Shown: piece by piece, positions 8,831 through 21,500 of the stretch | Layout: the number at the start of each line of letters is the position of its first letter | Numbering within the stretch: the first letter of the stretch is position 1 | Assembly (NCBI GenBank): GCA_025363585.1 | Contig: JANYDN010000250.1 | Coordinates: forward strand, 1-38,843 | Direction of reading: 5' to 3' | From: Verrucomicrobiota bacterium | GTDB lineage: Bacteria > Verrucomicrobiota > Verrucomicrobiia > Limisphaerales > UBA9464 | Length of the DNA: 38,843 nt | The notes under the pieces: model-generated | Databases searched by the model: none | Told to the model about the DNA's origin: nothing | The model's input: the letters and a program-made list of their open reading frames with translations, nothing else | Made by a program: the position numbers and the translations under genes

Positions 8831-9781
8831 ATGAAGCGATTCCTGATGATACTCGGCGTCGCGGGGAGCCTCGGTGCCCTCGCGGAGAATCCGGCCCCGG
8901 CCGTGGCACCCAACCTCACGGCGCCCAAGGCCACCAATGCCCCGCCCACGGTCCCCGCCGAGATCGACGCCAAATTCAAGTCCACGGAGGAACGGAACGG
9001 ATACACCCTCGGCGTGATGATCGCGGACGACATGGTCAACCGCGTCCGCAAGCTGGGGTACGACACGCCGAACGATGCGGTCACGCGTGGGTTCACCGAT
9101 TGGATCAACGGCAAGCCCCTGCTCAACAAGGAAGAGACCCGCAAGGTGTTCCAGAGCATGCAGGCGGAGATCGGCAAGAAGAACGAGGAGAAGAAGCAAC
9201 TGGAGATCGCCAAGAACCGGAAGGAAGGCGAGGAGTTCCTCGCGGCGAATGCCAAGAAGGAAGGCATCGTGGTCCTGCCGAGCGGCCTGCAGTACAAGGT
9301 CCTCAAGGCCGGCACCGGGGAAACGAAGCCGAAAGCCACCGACACGGTGATCTGCCACTATCGTGGAACGCTTCTGGACGGGAAGGAATTCGACAGTTCG
9401 TACACCCGCGGCGAGCCGGCGAAGTTCGCGCTCAACCGCGTGGTCAAGGGCTGGACGGAAGGCGTCCAGTTGATGTCGGTCGGTTCGAAGTGGCAGTTCT
9501 TCATCCCGGCCGGATTGGCTTACGGCGACAATGGCTCGCCGCCCCGCATCCCGCCGTTCGCGACGTTGACCTTCGAGATCGAACTCGTCGGCATCCAGAA
9601 TCCGGCGGACGCCGCGCCGATTGCCAGCCCCGGCTCCGGGCAGCCGGTGACGAGCGACATCATCAAGGTGCCGAGCAAGGCCGAACTCGACAAGGGTGCC
9701 AAGATCGAGGTGATCAAGGCGGCCGATCTGGAGAAGCTCCAGAAGCAGCAGCCGGCGAAACCGACGGCCGAGAAGCAATAA
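8831..9781 (+). CDS. FKBP-type peptidyl-prolyl cis-trans isomerase, exported (Mip/FkpA-like)
   Basis: A 316-residue exported prolyl isomerase. Residues 1-18 form a signal peptide ([18 protein letters not shown]). A helical FKBP N-terminal dimerisation domain follows (about 50-135: '[20 protein letters not shown]', '[20 protein letters not shown]' and a charged helix). The FKBP catalytic domain spans about 150-255, with '[12 protein letters not shown]', '[19 protein letters not shown]', '[20 protein letters not shown]', '[20 protein letters not shown]' and '[12 protein letters not shown]', including the conserved Tyr, Phe, Asp and Trp positions of the binding pocket. A 60-residue basic tail extends beyond the domain, longer than in most relatives. 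Likely role is protein folding in the periplasm. A hairpin terminator follows at 9803. Confidence 0.95.
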   Translation: MKRFLMILGVAGSLGALAENPAPAVAPNLTAPKATNAPPTVPAEIDAKFKSTEERNGYTLGVMIADDMVNRVRKLGYDTPNDAVTRGFTDWINGKPLLNKEETRKVFQSMQAEIGKKNEEKKQLEIAKNRKEGEEFLAANAKKEGIVVLPSGLQYKVLKAGTGETKPKATDTVICHYRGTLLDGKEFDSSYTRGEPAKFALNRVVKGWTEGVQLMSVGSKWQFFIPAGLAYGDNGSPPRIPPFATLTFEIELVGIQNPADAAPIASPGSGQPVTSDIIKVPSKAELDKGAKIEVIKAADLEKLQKQQPAKPTAEKQ

Positions 9782-9802
9782 CGGCAAACGCATGGCCCCG
9801 CT

Positions 9803-9843
9803 GGAACCACGCCCGCGCGTGGTTCCCGGGGTCTTGTTCATTT
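9803..9843 (+). terminator. Intrinsic terminator after the FKBP gene
   Basis: A perfect 10-bp stem GGAACCACGC / GCGTGGTTCC with loop CCGC (9803-9826) is followed by a T-rich stretch ending TCTTGTTCATTT. It separates the isomerase gene from the rpoD promoter 8 bases further on. Confidence 0.8.
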
Positions 9844-9850
9844 CGGAATC

Positions 9851-9879
9851 TTGACTTGAAGAAATGCGGCCCGGATAGT
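9851..9879 (+). promoter_or_regulatory. Likely sigma-70 promoter of rpoD
   Basis: TTGACT (9851-9856) and GATAGT (9874-9879) are separated by 17 bases, close to TTGACA-N17-TATAAT. The predicted transcription start near 9886 leaves a leader of about 40 bases that is mostly the hairpin at 9895-9916. Positioned directly after the upstream terminator, which supports it. Confidence 0.6.
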
Positions 9880-9894
9880 GCGCCGCTCGAATGC

Positions 9895-9916
9895 CCGCCC
9901 GGCCCCAGCCGGGCGG
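9895..9916 (+). promoter_or_regulatory. GC hairpin in the rpoD leader
   Basis: Perfect 9-bp stem CCGCCCGGC / GCCGGGCGG with a CCCA loop, ending eight bases before the ATG of rpoD at 9925. No T tract follows, so it is not a standard terminator. No Shine-Dalgarno is visible in the leader. At this position it could limit ribosome access or stabilise the mRNA end; the role is inferred. Confidence 0.5.
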
Positions 9917-9924
9917 CTTCCATT

Positions 9925-11952
<2,028 letters not shown>

Positions 11953-12032
11953 AGGGGAATGATGCGGCCAAGGTGGGTGACGGCGGCCCTGCCGTCATTC
12001 CCCACGGTCTCCACTGCTTGGTTCCGATTTCG

Positions 12033-12076
12033 AAACCCCGCCCTTCTCACCGAGGGGCGGGGTTTTGCGTTTTACT
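12033..12076. terminator. Bidirectional terminator between convergent genes
   Basis: An 11-bp stem AAACCCCGCCC / GGGCGGGGTTT (12033-12043 with 12055-12065) with an 11-base loop, followed on the plus strand by TTTTGCGTTTT. It lies between the rpoD stop and the stop of the minus-strand gene at 12072, so it probably ends both transcripts; the minus-strand T tract is shorter. Confidence 0.82.
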
Positions 12077-15000
12077 TCCCCGCCAAGCGGTAGAACCACG
12101 TGCCACCGTCGTCGTCGAACTCGACGACCTCGCCGGGTTTCACCGGCTTGAGATCGAACCACGTCGCCAAATCGAGCGACCGCTGCAAGGTCGCCGCCGA
12201 ATAAAGACCGTCCTCGATCCGCATGCGCACCCCGCCGCGCGCACCCGGCACGACCGACGAGAACGACGGCGACGCGACCCGCGCGATGGCGACCGAAAGG
12301 TCCGGGCTTCCCGAGACCAATTGCCCGCCGGCGCTTCCGATCCGGAGAGAGAAGTTCGCCTCGCCCGTCGCGGCTGAATCCGGAAGCGCCGTCACCCGCG
12401 TCGGGTCGGGCACCCGCTTGCCGTTGGTATCGTAACGCGGGATAGCGACCGAACTCCCGACCGTGAAATGCATCCACGACCGGTTCGTCGCGACCCCTCC
12501 GACCAAAAAATCCGTCCCGGGCGCCGCCGTCCCCGCCACGACATCAACCGCAACGGACCTCGGCAGCGAGAGATCCCCGTCGCGGACCAACCGGCCGACG
12601 GTCGTGGTCGCTCCCGGCGGCAATGTCGCCGCCGTCCGATCCCAGTGGACGGGACTTTCGTCGTCGGCAATCGAGATCGCGGCGAACGGATTGCCCGAGA
12701 AAACGCCGTTGCTCCCCGCATCCAAAAGCCAGGTTCCGAAACTCCGCGTCCCGCCCGCCAACGCGTTGTCGATCATCGTGACCGGAATCGTCGCGACGGT
12801 CTGGCCGGGCTCGAATCTCAGGGTTCCCGATGCCGCCTGATAATCGATGCCGAGCACGGCGCTTGCGTCCTGGAAAAAGAATCGCACGTCAACCGGAAGA
12901 TCCAGATTGCCCGAACGTTCCACCGCAACCTCGATTGACCCCGCGATTTCGGACGTCCCGATCGCCGTGTCTCGGAATCGGATCCACGCGAGGTCCGATG
13001 GCAACCGGGAGACGTACACGTTGTCGATCGCCGCGGATTCATCGGTCAACTCCCAGGTCTTGAACTTCGCCTCGAGCACGGGTGCTACGTTGGTCGCGTC
13101 CACCCTGACCCGGTAGATCGTCGTGGCATCGATGAAATGCGTGGAACCCACGGGCGCGAGGAGTCCGACCGAGCCGAGTCGCGGGTCGAACTCTGGGCCG
13201 CCGGGTCTGCCGGGATACGGCTGGAGGAAATACGAACCCCATGGGATCTCGTCGTTGTTACTGAAACTCCCTTCGAAGACGGTCGCGCCGTCCAGGGTCG
13301 CGGTCACGCCATCGAAACCGAACAGACCGCTCAACCCGTCCCAACTGCCGATGGCATGGACGTCGAAACCAAACGTCACGGCACCCCAGGGAACTTGGTT
13401 CGTGAGGCGGAGGACGCCGCCGGCAAAGGGCAATTGGTACGCGAGATCCGCTCCGCTCGAAATCGGCGAAACGGGTTGCCAGACCGCCTTTCGCGGCCCG
13501 TTGAAATCGTCGCGGAACAAGTTCGTGCCGACGACCCGGATCGCGATGGGTTGGCTAACCGCCGTGCCGAATTGGTTGCTCACCGTTCCGACAAGCACGC
13601 CGGAAAAACCCGGTGGCTTGGCCGGAATCCACGGCGCCAACCTTGATCTTTGCGCGATCGGCACGCCATCGAGGGTCCACCTGCAGTCGAACGGGAGGGT
13701 GCCTGTGGCGACCAAGGGCACGTCCACCGGCGCGCCGTCGAGGACATTCAGCACCAGCGGCTGGGCGACGATCCGCGGAGCGATGGTCGATGACCCGGAG
13801 ACGGAGATCGTGGAGGAGGCGATTCCGAATGCGTTGGAAACCTGCAACTCGTATGTCGCTCCGAACCGCATCGTCGCGTTGGTAACGGACAGCGTCGCGT
13901 TCGTCAGCCCATCGAGCAACGTGCGGGCGGAGCCGACCTTCCGGTACCACTGGTAGGAAAACGGAGGGGCACCGGTGACCGTCGGCGGGCCGATCACCAC
14001 CGAGCGGCCCGCGGGTACCGTCGCCGTCGAGGGAAGGTCGGAGATCCGCGCACGGCCCGGCACAAACGACACCGTGACGACGCCAGAGGTCGCGGATCCC
14101 GCGCTGTTCCACGCCACCAACCGGTATTCGCCGGCGTCAGTCAGGGGCTCACCCGACATTCGTTTCGGTATCCCGTTGTCCCCGTCCCAGGCAACGCCGT
14201 CGTGGTACCATCGGAAATAGAGGGGCGGCGTCCCCGAAAATGCCGCGTCCAAAACCACGCCGGTCAGCGACGGAAAAACCCCGCCGACCGGATTGGTCAC
14301 GACCGCCGGTGGTTCGGGTGGCCCGGCGCGACGATAGACCAGCGACGCCGCGACGGGATCGGTCGGGAACCGATCGAGCCATCGTCCGGTGTTCGCGTCG
14401 AACCGCAGCACGCCGGATTCGTCGCCGACGTAGACCACGCCGTCGTCGCCGATGCAGAGCGCCGTCGGTGTTCCCATTCCGCCCGTCTTGCCGGGCACGA
14501 GAATCCCGTCGTAGTGGGCGGTCCCCGCCGTGAACCGATGCACCGCGCCGCCGGGCGAGCCGTCCGCCGCCAGCAACGCGCCGTCCGACCGTCGGGCAAA
14601 CGCCACCAGCCGGAGCAACCCGAAACGATTCGCGGCCTCGGACGAACCCAGATAGGTCTGGTCGCCGGACCGAAAGTATCGGATGGAGCCATCACCCGCG
14701 CTGCTCATCATGATCGTCCCGTCCGGGGCAATCTGGATGCACTCCGTGTCCGACAGTCCATCGACGACGGCGGCGCTTCGATTGCCGTCATGGAATCCCG
14801 TCATGAGCGGGTCGAGTGCGAACGGCCAGTGAAGGAAGCTATCGGCGTAGTACAGGTTGCCATCGTGCCCCCAGGTGAATGCCTGATACTTCACCGTGTA
14901 CGGCGAAGATCGGTCGATCCCCCACGTGACTCCCGCATCGAGATCAACCCGCTCGATTCCGCTCGGCTCCACTCCGCATAGATAGGCCAACCCGTCCGGA

Positions 15001-15453
15001 CCAACCGTCATGTTCGCCGCCGTCGTGATCTGGGGCGTGACCTTCGTGCCCACCCACGCGCCGGTCCCGGCATCCAATCGTCCAACCTGATCCGCGAACA
15101 CGTGGGTCCGGATCACCAAGGCCGCGTCGGCCGCGTCGGTCACGACCACGCCGGCCCGGTGCGACTCGACCGTGCCGTCCCGCGTTGGAGACCCGGACCG
15201 AATAGCCCGCGGTATCCGTCGCACGGGCATTGGACACTACGAATTCACGCCCCGTGGCGCCGGGAATGTCCACGCCGGCACGTGTCCATTGGTACGACAG
15301 CCCCGACCCGAGCGCGGCCACGGAGACCGTCGCGACGCCTCCCGGATGGACGCGCTGCGGCGACGGATGGACGAGGATGACCGGCGGATCCGCGACCACG
15401 GTCACGGCGGTGAACGCCAAAAGAAGAGCCGGCAACAGGGCACGGGAGATCAT
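12072..15453 (-). pseudogene. Secreted Ig / beta-propeller / Calx-beta protein, interrupted by a frameshift
   Basis: Read through one extra base, this is a single 1126-residue exported protein. Residues 1-22 are a signal peptide (MISRALLPALLLAFTAVTVV). An Ig-like domain follows (about 25-105), then an NHL-like propeller built of 'DG-x-(L/V)-Y' blades (about 115-380: DGNLYYADS, DGVVYVGDESG). Three more Ig-like domains (YFRWYHDG, YQWYRK, CRWTLDG) occupy about 390-640. A lectin-like segment precedes a Calx-beta domain (about 815-925: 'GIDYQAASGTLRFEPGQTVA'). The tail ends 'SLDLATW ... FYRLAGK'. The frame breaks at the CCC run 15179-15181: with one base fewer the sequence reads VSNADGTVESHRAGVVV, a normal Ig strand. 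As written, the N-terminal 90 residues and the body are in different frames. This could be a true inactivation, a phase-variation-type change or a sequence error. Confidence 0.85.
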
Positions 15454-15599
15454 GGGAATCGGGTATCCGCCAAGGCTCGTCAAAGGTGTCCACCTCGTCG
15501 AGCGAGGAAAACGCCGCGGACCAAACCCTCGCCCCGTGCTCGCTTGAATGCAGGTTCATGTTTCCGTCGCCGTCGGATTCGGGCAGACTTTTTGCACCC

Positions 15600-18500
15600 A
15601 TGAACCGGCGAGGCCATTTCGGAGTTGTCTGTCAGTTATTTCTGGCCCTTCTTTCCCCGGCCGGATCACGCGCCCGCGCCCAGGAACCCGTGCACGTCGT
15701 GGACCTGCTGGTGGCCCATACGCGGGGAGCCATGGTGGAGGCCGGTGGCGGGGACGCCTTGGCCTCGCTCGTGGATGCCGCCGTGGCGAGGGCCAACATC
15801 GTTTTCCAAAACAGCGACGCCCACGTTCGCGTCCGCGTTTCCGGTTCCCTCGCGGTCGACTGGGAAGAATACGGGAATCTATTCCCTTCCCTCGCCTTCT
15901 TGGAACGTTCTGGTCCCAATGACGGGCCGAACGAGATCGTTGCGGCCAGCCGCGATTCGCATGATGCCGATCTGGTGTGTCTGGTCACCGCCAGTACCGA
16001 CACCAAACAATTCCTCGCCCGCCCGGGTCCTTCCGAAACGCGCCCTTTCAGCGTGGTGACCATCGCCGGTCTCCGGGACGGAACGCGGCTCCCGGTCGCA
16101 CTGTCCGTCAACCTCGGTTGCCAGACGGATTCCGCGCACGGGAACGCCGCGTCGGGACTTTCGTTCGGTCACGGGTACTTGTTTTCCATCGGTGGCGAGT
16201 CGTGGGGAACCATCGAGACGGATGCGCCCCACCGCGTCCCGCTGTTCTCGAATCCCCGGCTCCAATACCGCGGTCTGCCGATGGGAATTCCCGAGGGTCT
16301 ACCCGGGGCGGCCGACAACGCGCGGGCATTGGACCTGACGGCCCCGATCGTCGCGAAGTTCCGGGGCGATGCTCCCCGCTCAATTCCCCCGACGATCACT
16401 CTTTCCGCGCCACCCGCCGGCATCACGTTCATCGCCGGCGATCTGGTTCCCTTGACGGTATCGGTCGTGCCCGGGCAATTCCCCGTCCAAAGGGTGGATC
16501 TCTTCGATCGCCGTGGCCGGATCGGTTCCCGAACCAACGCGCCCTACAATTTCGTCTGGCAGGCCGGTCCCGACCACGAAGACGCCATCCTCGCCATCGC
16601 CGTCGATGCGACCGGCGCGAGCACCGCGGCGCCCGAGACATCCTATATCGTCAAGGCGGCCAACGACGGCTTCGCGCGCCGTATTCTCCTGTCGGGCGAT
16701 GGCACGGCATCGGTGGCGGACGAAACCGACGCCACGCTGGAACCCGGCGAGCCCTCGCCGCCTTCGCAAGCCATGGTCGGTTCCTTGTGGTGGACTTGGC
16801 ATTCGCCGGCCAACGGGCATCTGGAAGTGAAACTGACGCCTTCCGTCACCCGATTGAGGGCATTGGCGGCCTATAGCGGCGATTGGCTTCCCGGGTTGCT
16901 GCCGTTCGCCGAGCAATTCGGCATCGGCGTCGTGCAACTGGGTTTCGACGTGGAGGCCGGCGAGGATGTCCAGTTCCAGGTCTCCGACTTCCTTTCGCTT
17001 CCGTTGTTGGACGATCCCCGGGGTTTGGTGGCATTGACCTCGACGTTCTCCGCGGCGCCGCGGAACGATGATTTCAGACGTCGCGAGACCCTCGTCGGGG
17101 ATACGGACGGTTCCACGGTCACGCTAGCGGGTGCCTCCCATGAGGCCGGGGAAATCCCGGGCCGCTCCGCATGGTGGACGTGGACCGCTCCCGCGGACGG
17201 CGTGGCGACGTGGTCGTCGGGAAGCGTCACCGAATGCATCGCGATGGGAGTTTACACGGGGATCGACCCCGGGGGATTCCGGACCATCGCCGAGAATTAC
17301 TGCGGCGCGGCGCGATTCATGGCGTTCAAGGACCAGACCTATCAACTGTCCGCCACGCTTCCGGGTGGCTCGCCGGACCCAAATCAACAGCTGTCCCTGC
17401 GAATATCCCTCCACCCGCACGCGACGAACGATGAACCCTATTCCCCGGCGCAACTTGTCGGCGACCACGCGCAGTTGTCCGGAGACCTTGGTTCGGGCAC
17501 CGCGGATTCGCCGGCATCGCTCAACAATCCCTCGACGCTGTGGTGGCGTTGGATTCCCGCGACCAACGGGTTGGCGTTGTTGCGCGACGGCAACGGCCTG
17601 GACTTCAAACCGTATCTCCCCGGACAGCCGCCATCGCCTGCCCCAACGCTCCAACCAGCCCGCGATGACGGCACCGTCTTTCCGGTATCGGGAGGCACTC
17701 CCTACCTCATCCTCGCGGCCGGCGATGCCTCCCGGGCGATGACCGCCGTTTCGGCAAGCCTGCGGTTGTCGACCGTCCGGATCACCGAGCCTGCCGCCGG
17801 AGCCGAGGCGATCGATTCCGGACCCGTGGCCATGGCCATCGAGTCCACGCCGGTCGACGGGACGCTGGCCAGCGTGGAGTTCCGGGTCGACGGCAGTCCG
17901 GTGGGGCGATTGACCAAGGCGCCGTGGCGTTTCCCGTGGATGAACCCGGTCGGGGGCAACCACGTGTTGAGCGTGTTCGCGACGAACACCGACGGCGACG
18001 AACTGGCCGTGGCACCCGTCCCGTTCGGCGTCCGCCCGGCGAACGACCGGTTCGATCTTGCCACACCGCTTGCCGGAACCCACCTGCTTCTGAACGCGGC
18101 GTCGCGCGGGGCGACCTTGGAGCCGCGGGAACCCCCGGCGGGGTTCAATTTCAATGGAACCACATGGTGGCGCTGGACGGCTCCCTCCAACGGTTTGCTG
18201 CGTCTGGGATTGTCCTTGTCGGCGGACCAGAAAGGACACCAGCAGGAGGTCGCCGTCTTCACCGGCGACGCGCTGGGCGCCTTGGCAGCGGCCCCGCTGC
18301 GCGCGCGCTCCGGCACGGTGTTCGACACGCGGGTCATTGGAGGAATCACCTACGACATCCGCGTGGCCTCGACGGCCATCGCCTGGGATGTCTCGCGGTT
18401 CGGCCCGGCCCAGCTGGGTCTGGATTTCATCGGGCAACCGGAGAATGACAATTACGCCAACGCCACGGCCGTCGTCGGGACCCCCGTGGATTTTGCCGCC

Positions 18501-21500
18501 GACACCACGGCGGCGAGCGCCGAGCCGAACGAAAAGGATGCCAACGGCCAATTCGCGTCCACGTCCGTCTGGTGGAAATGGACCGCGCCAATTACCCGGG
18601 CCGTGGTGCTCGGGATCCAAGGCCAACCGGAGATCCCGCGGGTCTCCGTGTTCCAAACGCCGCGCATTCCCATCGCCAGCAACGTGTCCGTCGTGGCAGA
18701 CCGGGATACCAACCTGATCTTCACCGCCACCGAAGGCATCACGTATTACATCGCGGCGGATGGGTTGAACACCGCGAGCACCGTCCGACTGCGGCTCGAA
18801 CAAAAAACACTGTCTCCCAACGACGATCCCGACCACGCGATCGCGATCACTCTGGCTCCGGGAATTTTGGAAACGCAGGTGACCGGGGACAACCGCTGGG
18901 CGGTCCGCACGACCGACGAGCCCTCGGATTATATCCACGGTGTGTGGTACCGGTTCGACGCGCCGCAACGGGGCTCCATCTCGGTGTCGGTGCGTTCGCC
19001 GGACACGATTGCGCGCCTTGGCATCTACAAGGGCGGCCCCGGTGCCTGGACGCGTTTGGCCCGGTCCAACAACGACGATCCCTACTCCGCCCTTCGCGTG
19101 AACGTGGAGGCCGGGGAATCCTATTTCATCGAGGTCGGAACCCAATCAACGCAAAAGGTCGGCGGCCTGTTCACGCTCACGATCGACTTCGGAGCGCGCT
19201 CCCCGAACGACGACTTCGCTTCCCGAATCCAGTTGGCCGGATCCGATGTGAAATTCGAAGGGACGCCGCTGGGCGCGACCCACGAAGCGGGCATACCGCC
19301 GGTGGCGGGCGATCTTCGGACCGACATCTGGTACGAATGGAAAGCCCCGATTGCCGGTTTGGCCCGCGTGACAAGCGTTCCGGAATTGTCCGGTGCCGTG
19401 CTGATGGTCTATGCGGGAACGGATCCCGCGCATTTCCGGGAGGTGTCGTCGGCCGGATGGTCCGTGAGGGCCGGCGACAGCGCCTTCCTGAGGTTCATCG
19501 GTGATTTCCCCTATACGTTTCATGCCCAACTCGCGGTGTCCCCGGCCCCTTCGAACGACGACTTCGCGGCGCGGGAGCTCCTGACGGGCGACGCCGTGGC
19601 TTTTTCGGGTGCGATCCAGGCGGCCACGCGCGAGCCGGGCGAACCGTCGCACGGTCCCGCGTTGGCCGGCTATGGACACACCGTGTGGTATTCGTGGACG
19701 GCCCCGGCCAGTGGCACGGCGACACTCGAGACCATCATCACCAACAACGCCGTTCGGGCCGCGGTTTACGAGGGTAGTGCGCTTGCGGATCTCAAGCCGG
19801 TTCCGTTCGGCGGCACCAACGCGATCGGGAGCTTCCGGGTGGAAGCGGGAAAGACCTACCAACTGGCGATCGACGGGCAGTTGTCGAATTACGTTCCCCC
19901 GCCCGCGATCGAGTTCGCCTCCCGCCTCGCCATGGTGGCGCGTCCGGCGAACGACGACTTCGCCGCGCGGCAGCCGTTCACGACGACACGCAATTTCGGG
20001 GAACAGGAGTATCGCGGCGAGATCTTCGCCGACCTTCGCGGCGCCACCGCCGAGCCCGGCGAACCGGGCCACGTTGCCACCAACCGTCCCGCGTCGCGCA
20101 GCGTCTGGTATTCCTACGTCCCGCCCGTGGACGGATATTTGATCACTGCCTCCGTCGGCACCGCGGTCCTGTATCAGGGCGCGAGTTTGCAGGAACTCGT
20201 CCGCGCCGAGATCGGGCCGTTCGGCAATTGGGTTGTTTCCGCGGGCGTGCCCTATGCCCTTGCGGTGGATTCCGATCAAGCCGGCGTGGTCCGGGTAGTC
20301 CCGCTGTTGGAGCCCTGGGTCACCGCCGAGATCGTGTCGCCATTCGATGGCGTCCGGCGGAATTCCACGTCGCTGACGTTGGCCGTCAACTTCACCGACA
20401 CGCGTCCCTTCAATATCGACGCCACGGTGCTGGCCGACGGCGTCGCCATTTTCAACACGAACAAGTTCGGGTATCCCCATCTCGTCACCGTCGCCAATCT
20501 CGCGCCGGGCCTCCACGAGTTCGTCGCCGTCGCCCACTTGTCGAACGGGCATGGTGCCACTTCCGCGCCGGTGCACGTCACGATCACCTCCGCGCCTCCC
20601 ACCAACGATGCCTTCGCGAACCGGGTGAAGTTGACCGGCGCCCATTTGAACCTCACTGGATTCGATGGCCTCAACGCCACCAGTGAACCCGGAGAACCCC
20701 TCGCACTGCCGTTCGGAGCCGGCGAGACCACATGGTGGGAATGGACCGCGCCCACGAACGGATGGGTCCGCCTCGATGCGATGTCCGACGGCTCGGTGCC
20801 CATCGTGGGGATCTATCGGGGCAACACGGTCTCCGAACTAACGCGGGTCGGTTCGCATTGGGACAACTACGCGTCGGATCACAGAGTCCCGCCGCGCAGT
20901 TATCCCGTCCGGAACGGCGAGGCGTACCAGATTCAGGTGGATTTCCCCCCATCGTCGCTCGGCCCCCCGGCATCCCGGGATATTCGCTTCTACGCGCAGG
21001 AGACCGAAGCCCCGCCCAACGATGACTTCGTCCACCGCACCCACCTGACGGGCTCGAGCGTGGGCGACCCCGCCGTCCTGAACACGGGCACCGCCGAACC
21101 GGGAGAGCCGGACAACGGCGGAACGGCCTTGAACCGAACGTTGTGGTGGACTTGGACGGCACCGAACGACGGGCAGGTAGACCTCCAGCCACTGCTTTCA
21201 ATGACGGATCCCAACGGGTTCCCGACGGTGCGCCCGCCGAATGCCCCTCCGCCCGTGCTCGCGGTTTTCACCGGCGATCATCTGGACCAACTGCATCCCG
21301 TGGCCCGCGACACCAACGGCGGCACCGTGCGTCTGCGCGTCCAATCCGGGGTTGCGTACCAGATCCAGTTTGGCGAGCCGGACGGCTCCGACAGTTACTT
21401 CTTCGTCGCCGGTCTCCGGCTTGGATTCACCACGCTCCATTGGGCCGAGCCGTCGCGCCGCGACTTGGACCAAGGCGATCCCATCGCGCTGCAAACCAGC

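Noticed and set aside
8272-9924. Upstream extension of the rpoD frame
   Set aside because: It crosses the rdgB and FKBP genes, a terminator and a promoter; it is open by chance in GC-rich DNA.
17124-19145. A 673-codon open frame antisense to the giant repeat protein
   Set aside because: The Arg/Gly/Asp-rich translation shows no domain; the plus-strand frame has the WW-x-WTAP repeats throughout.
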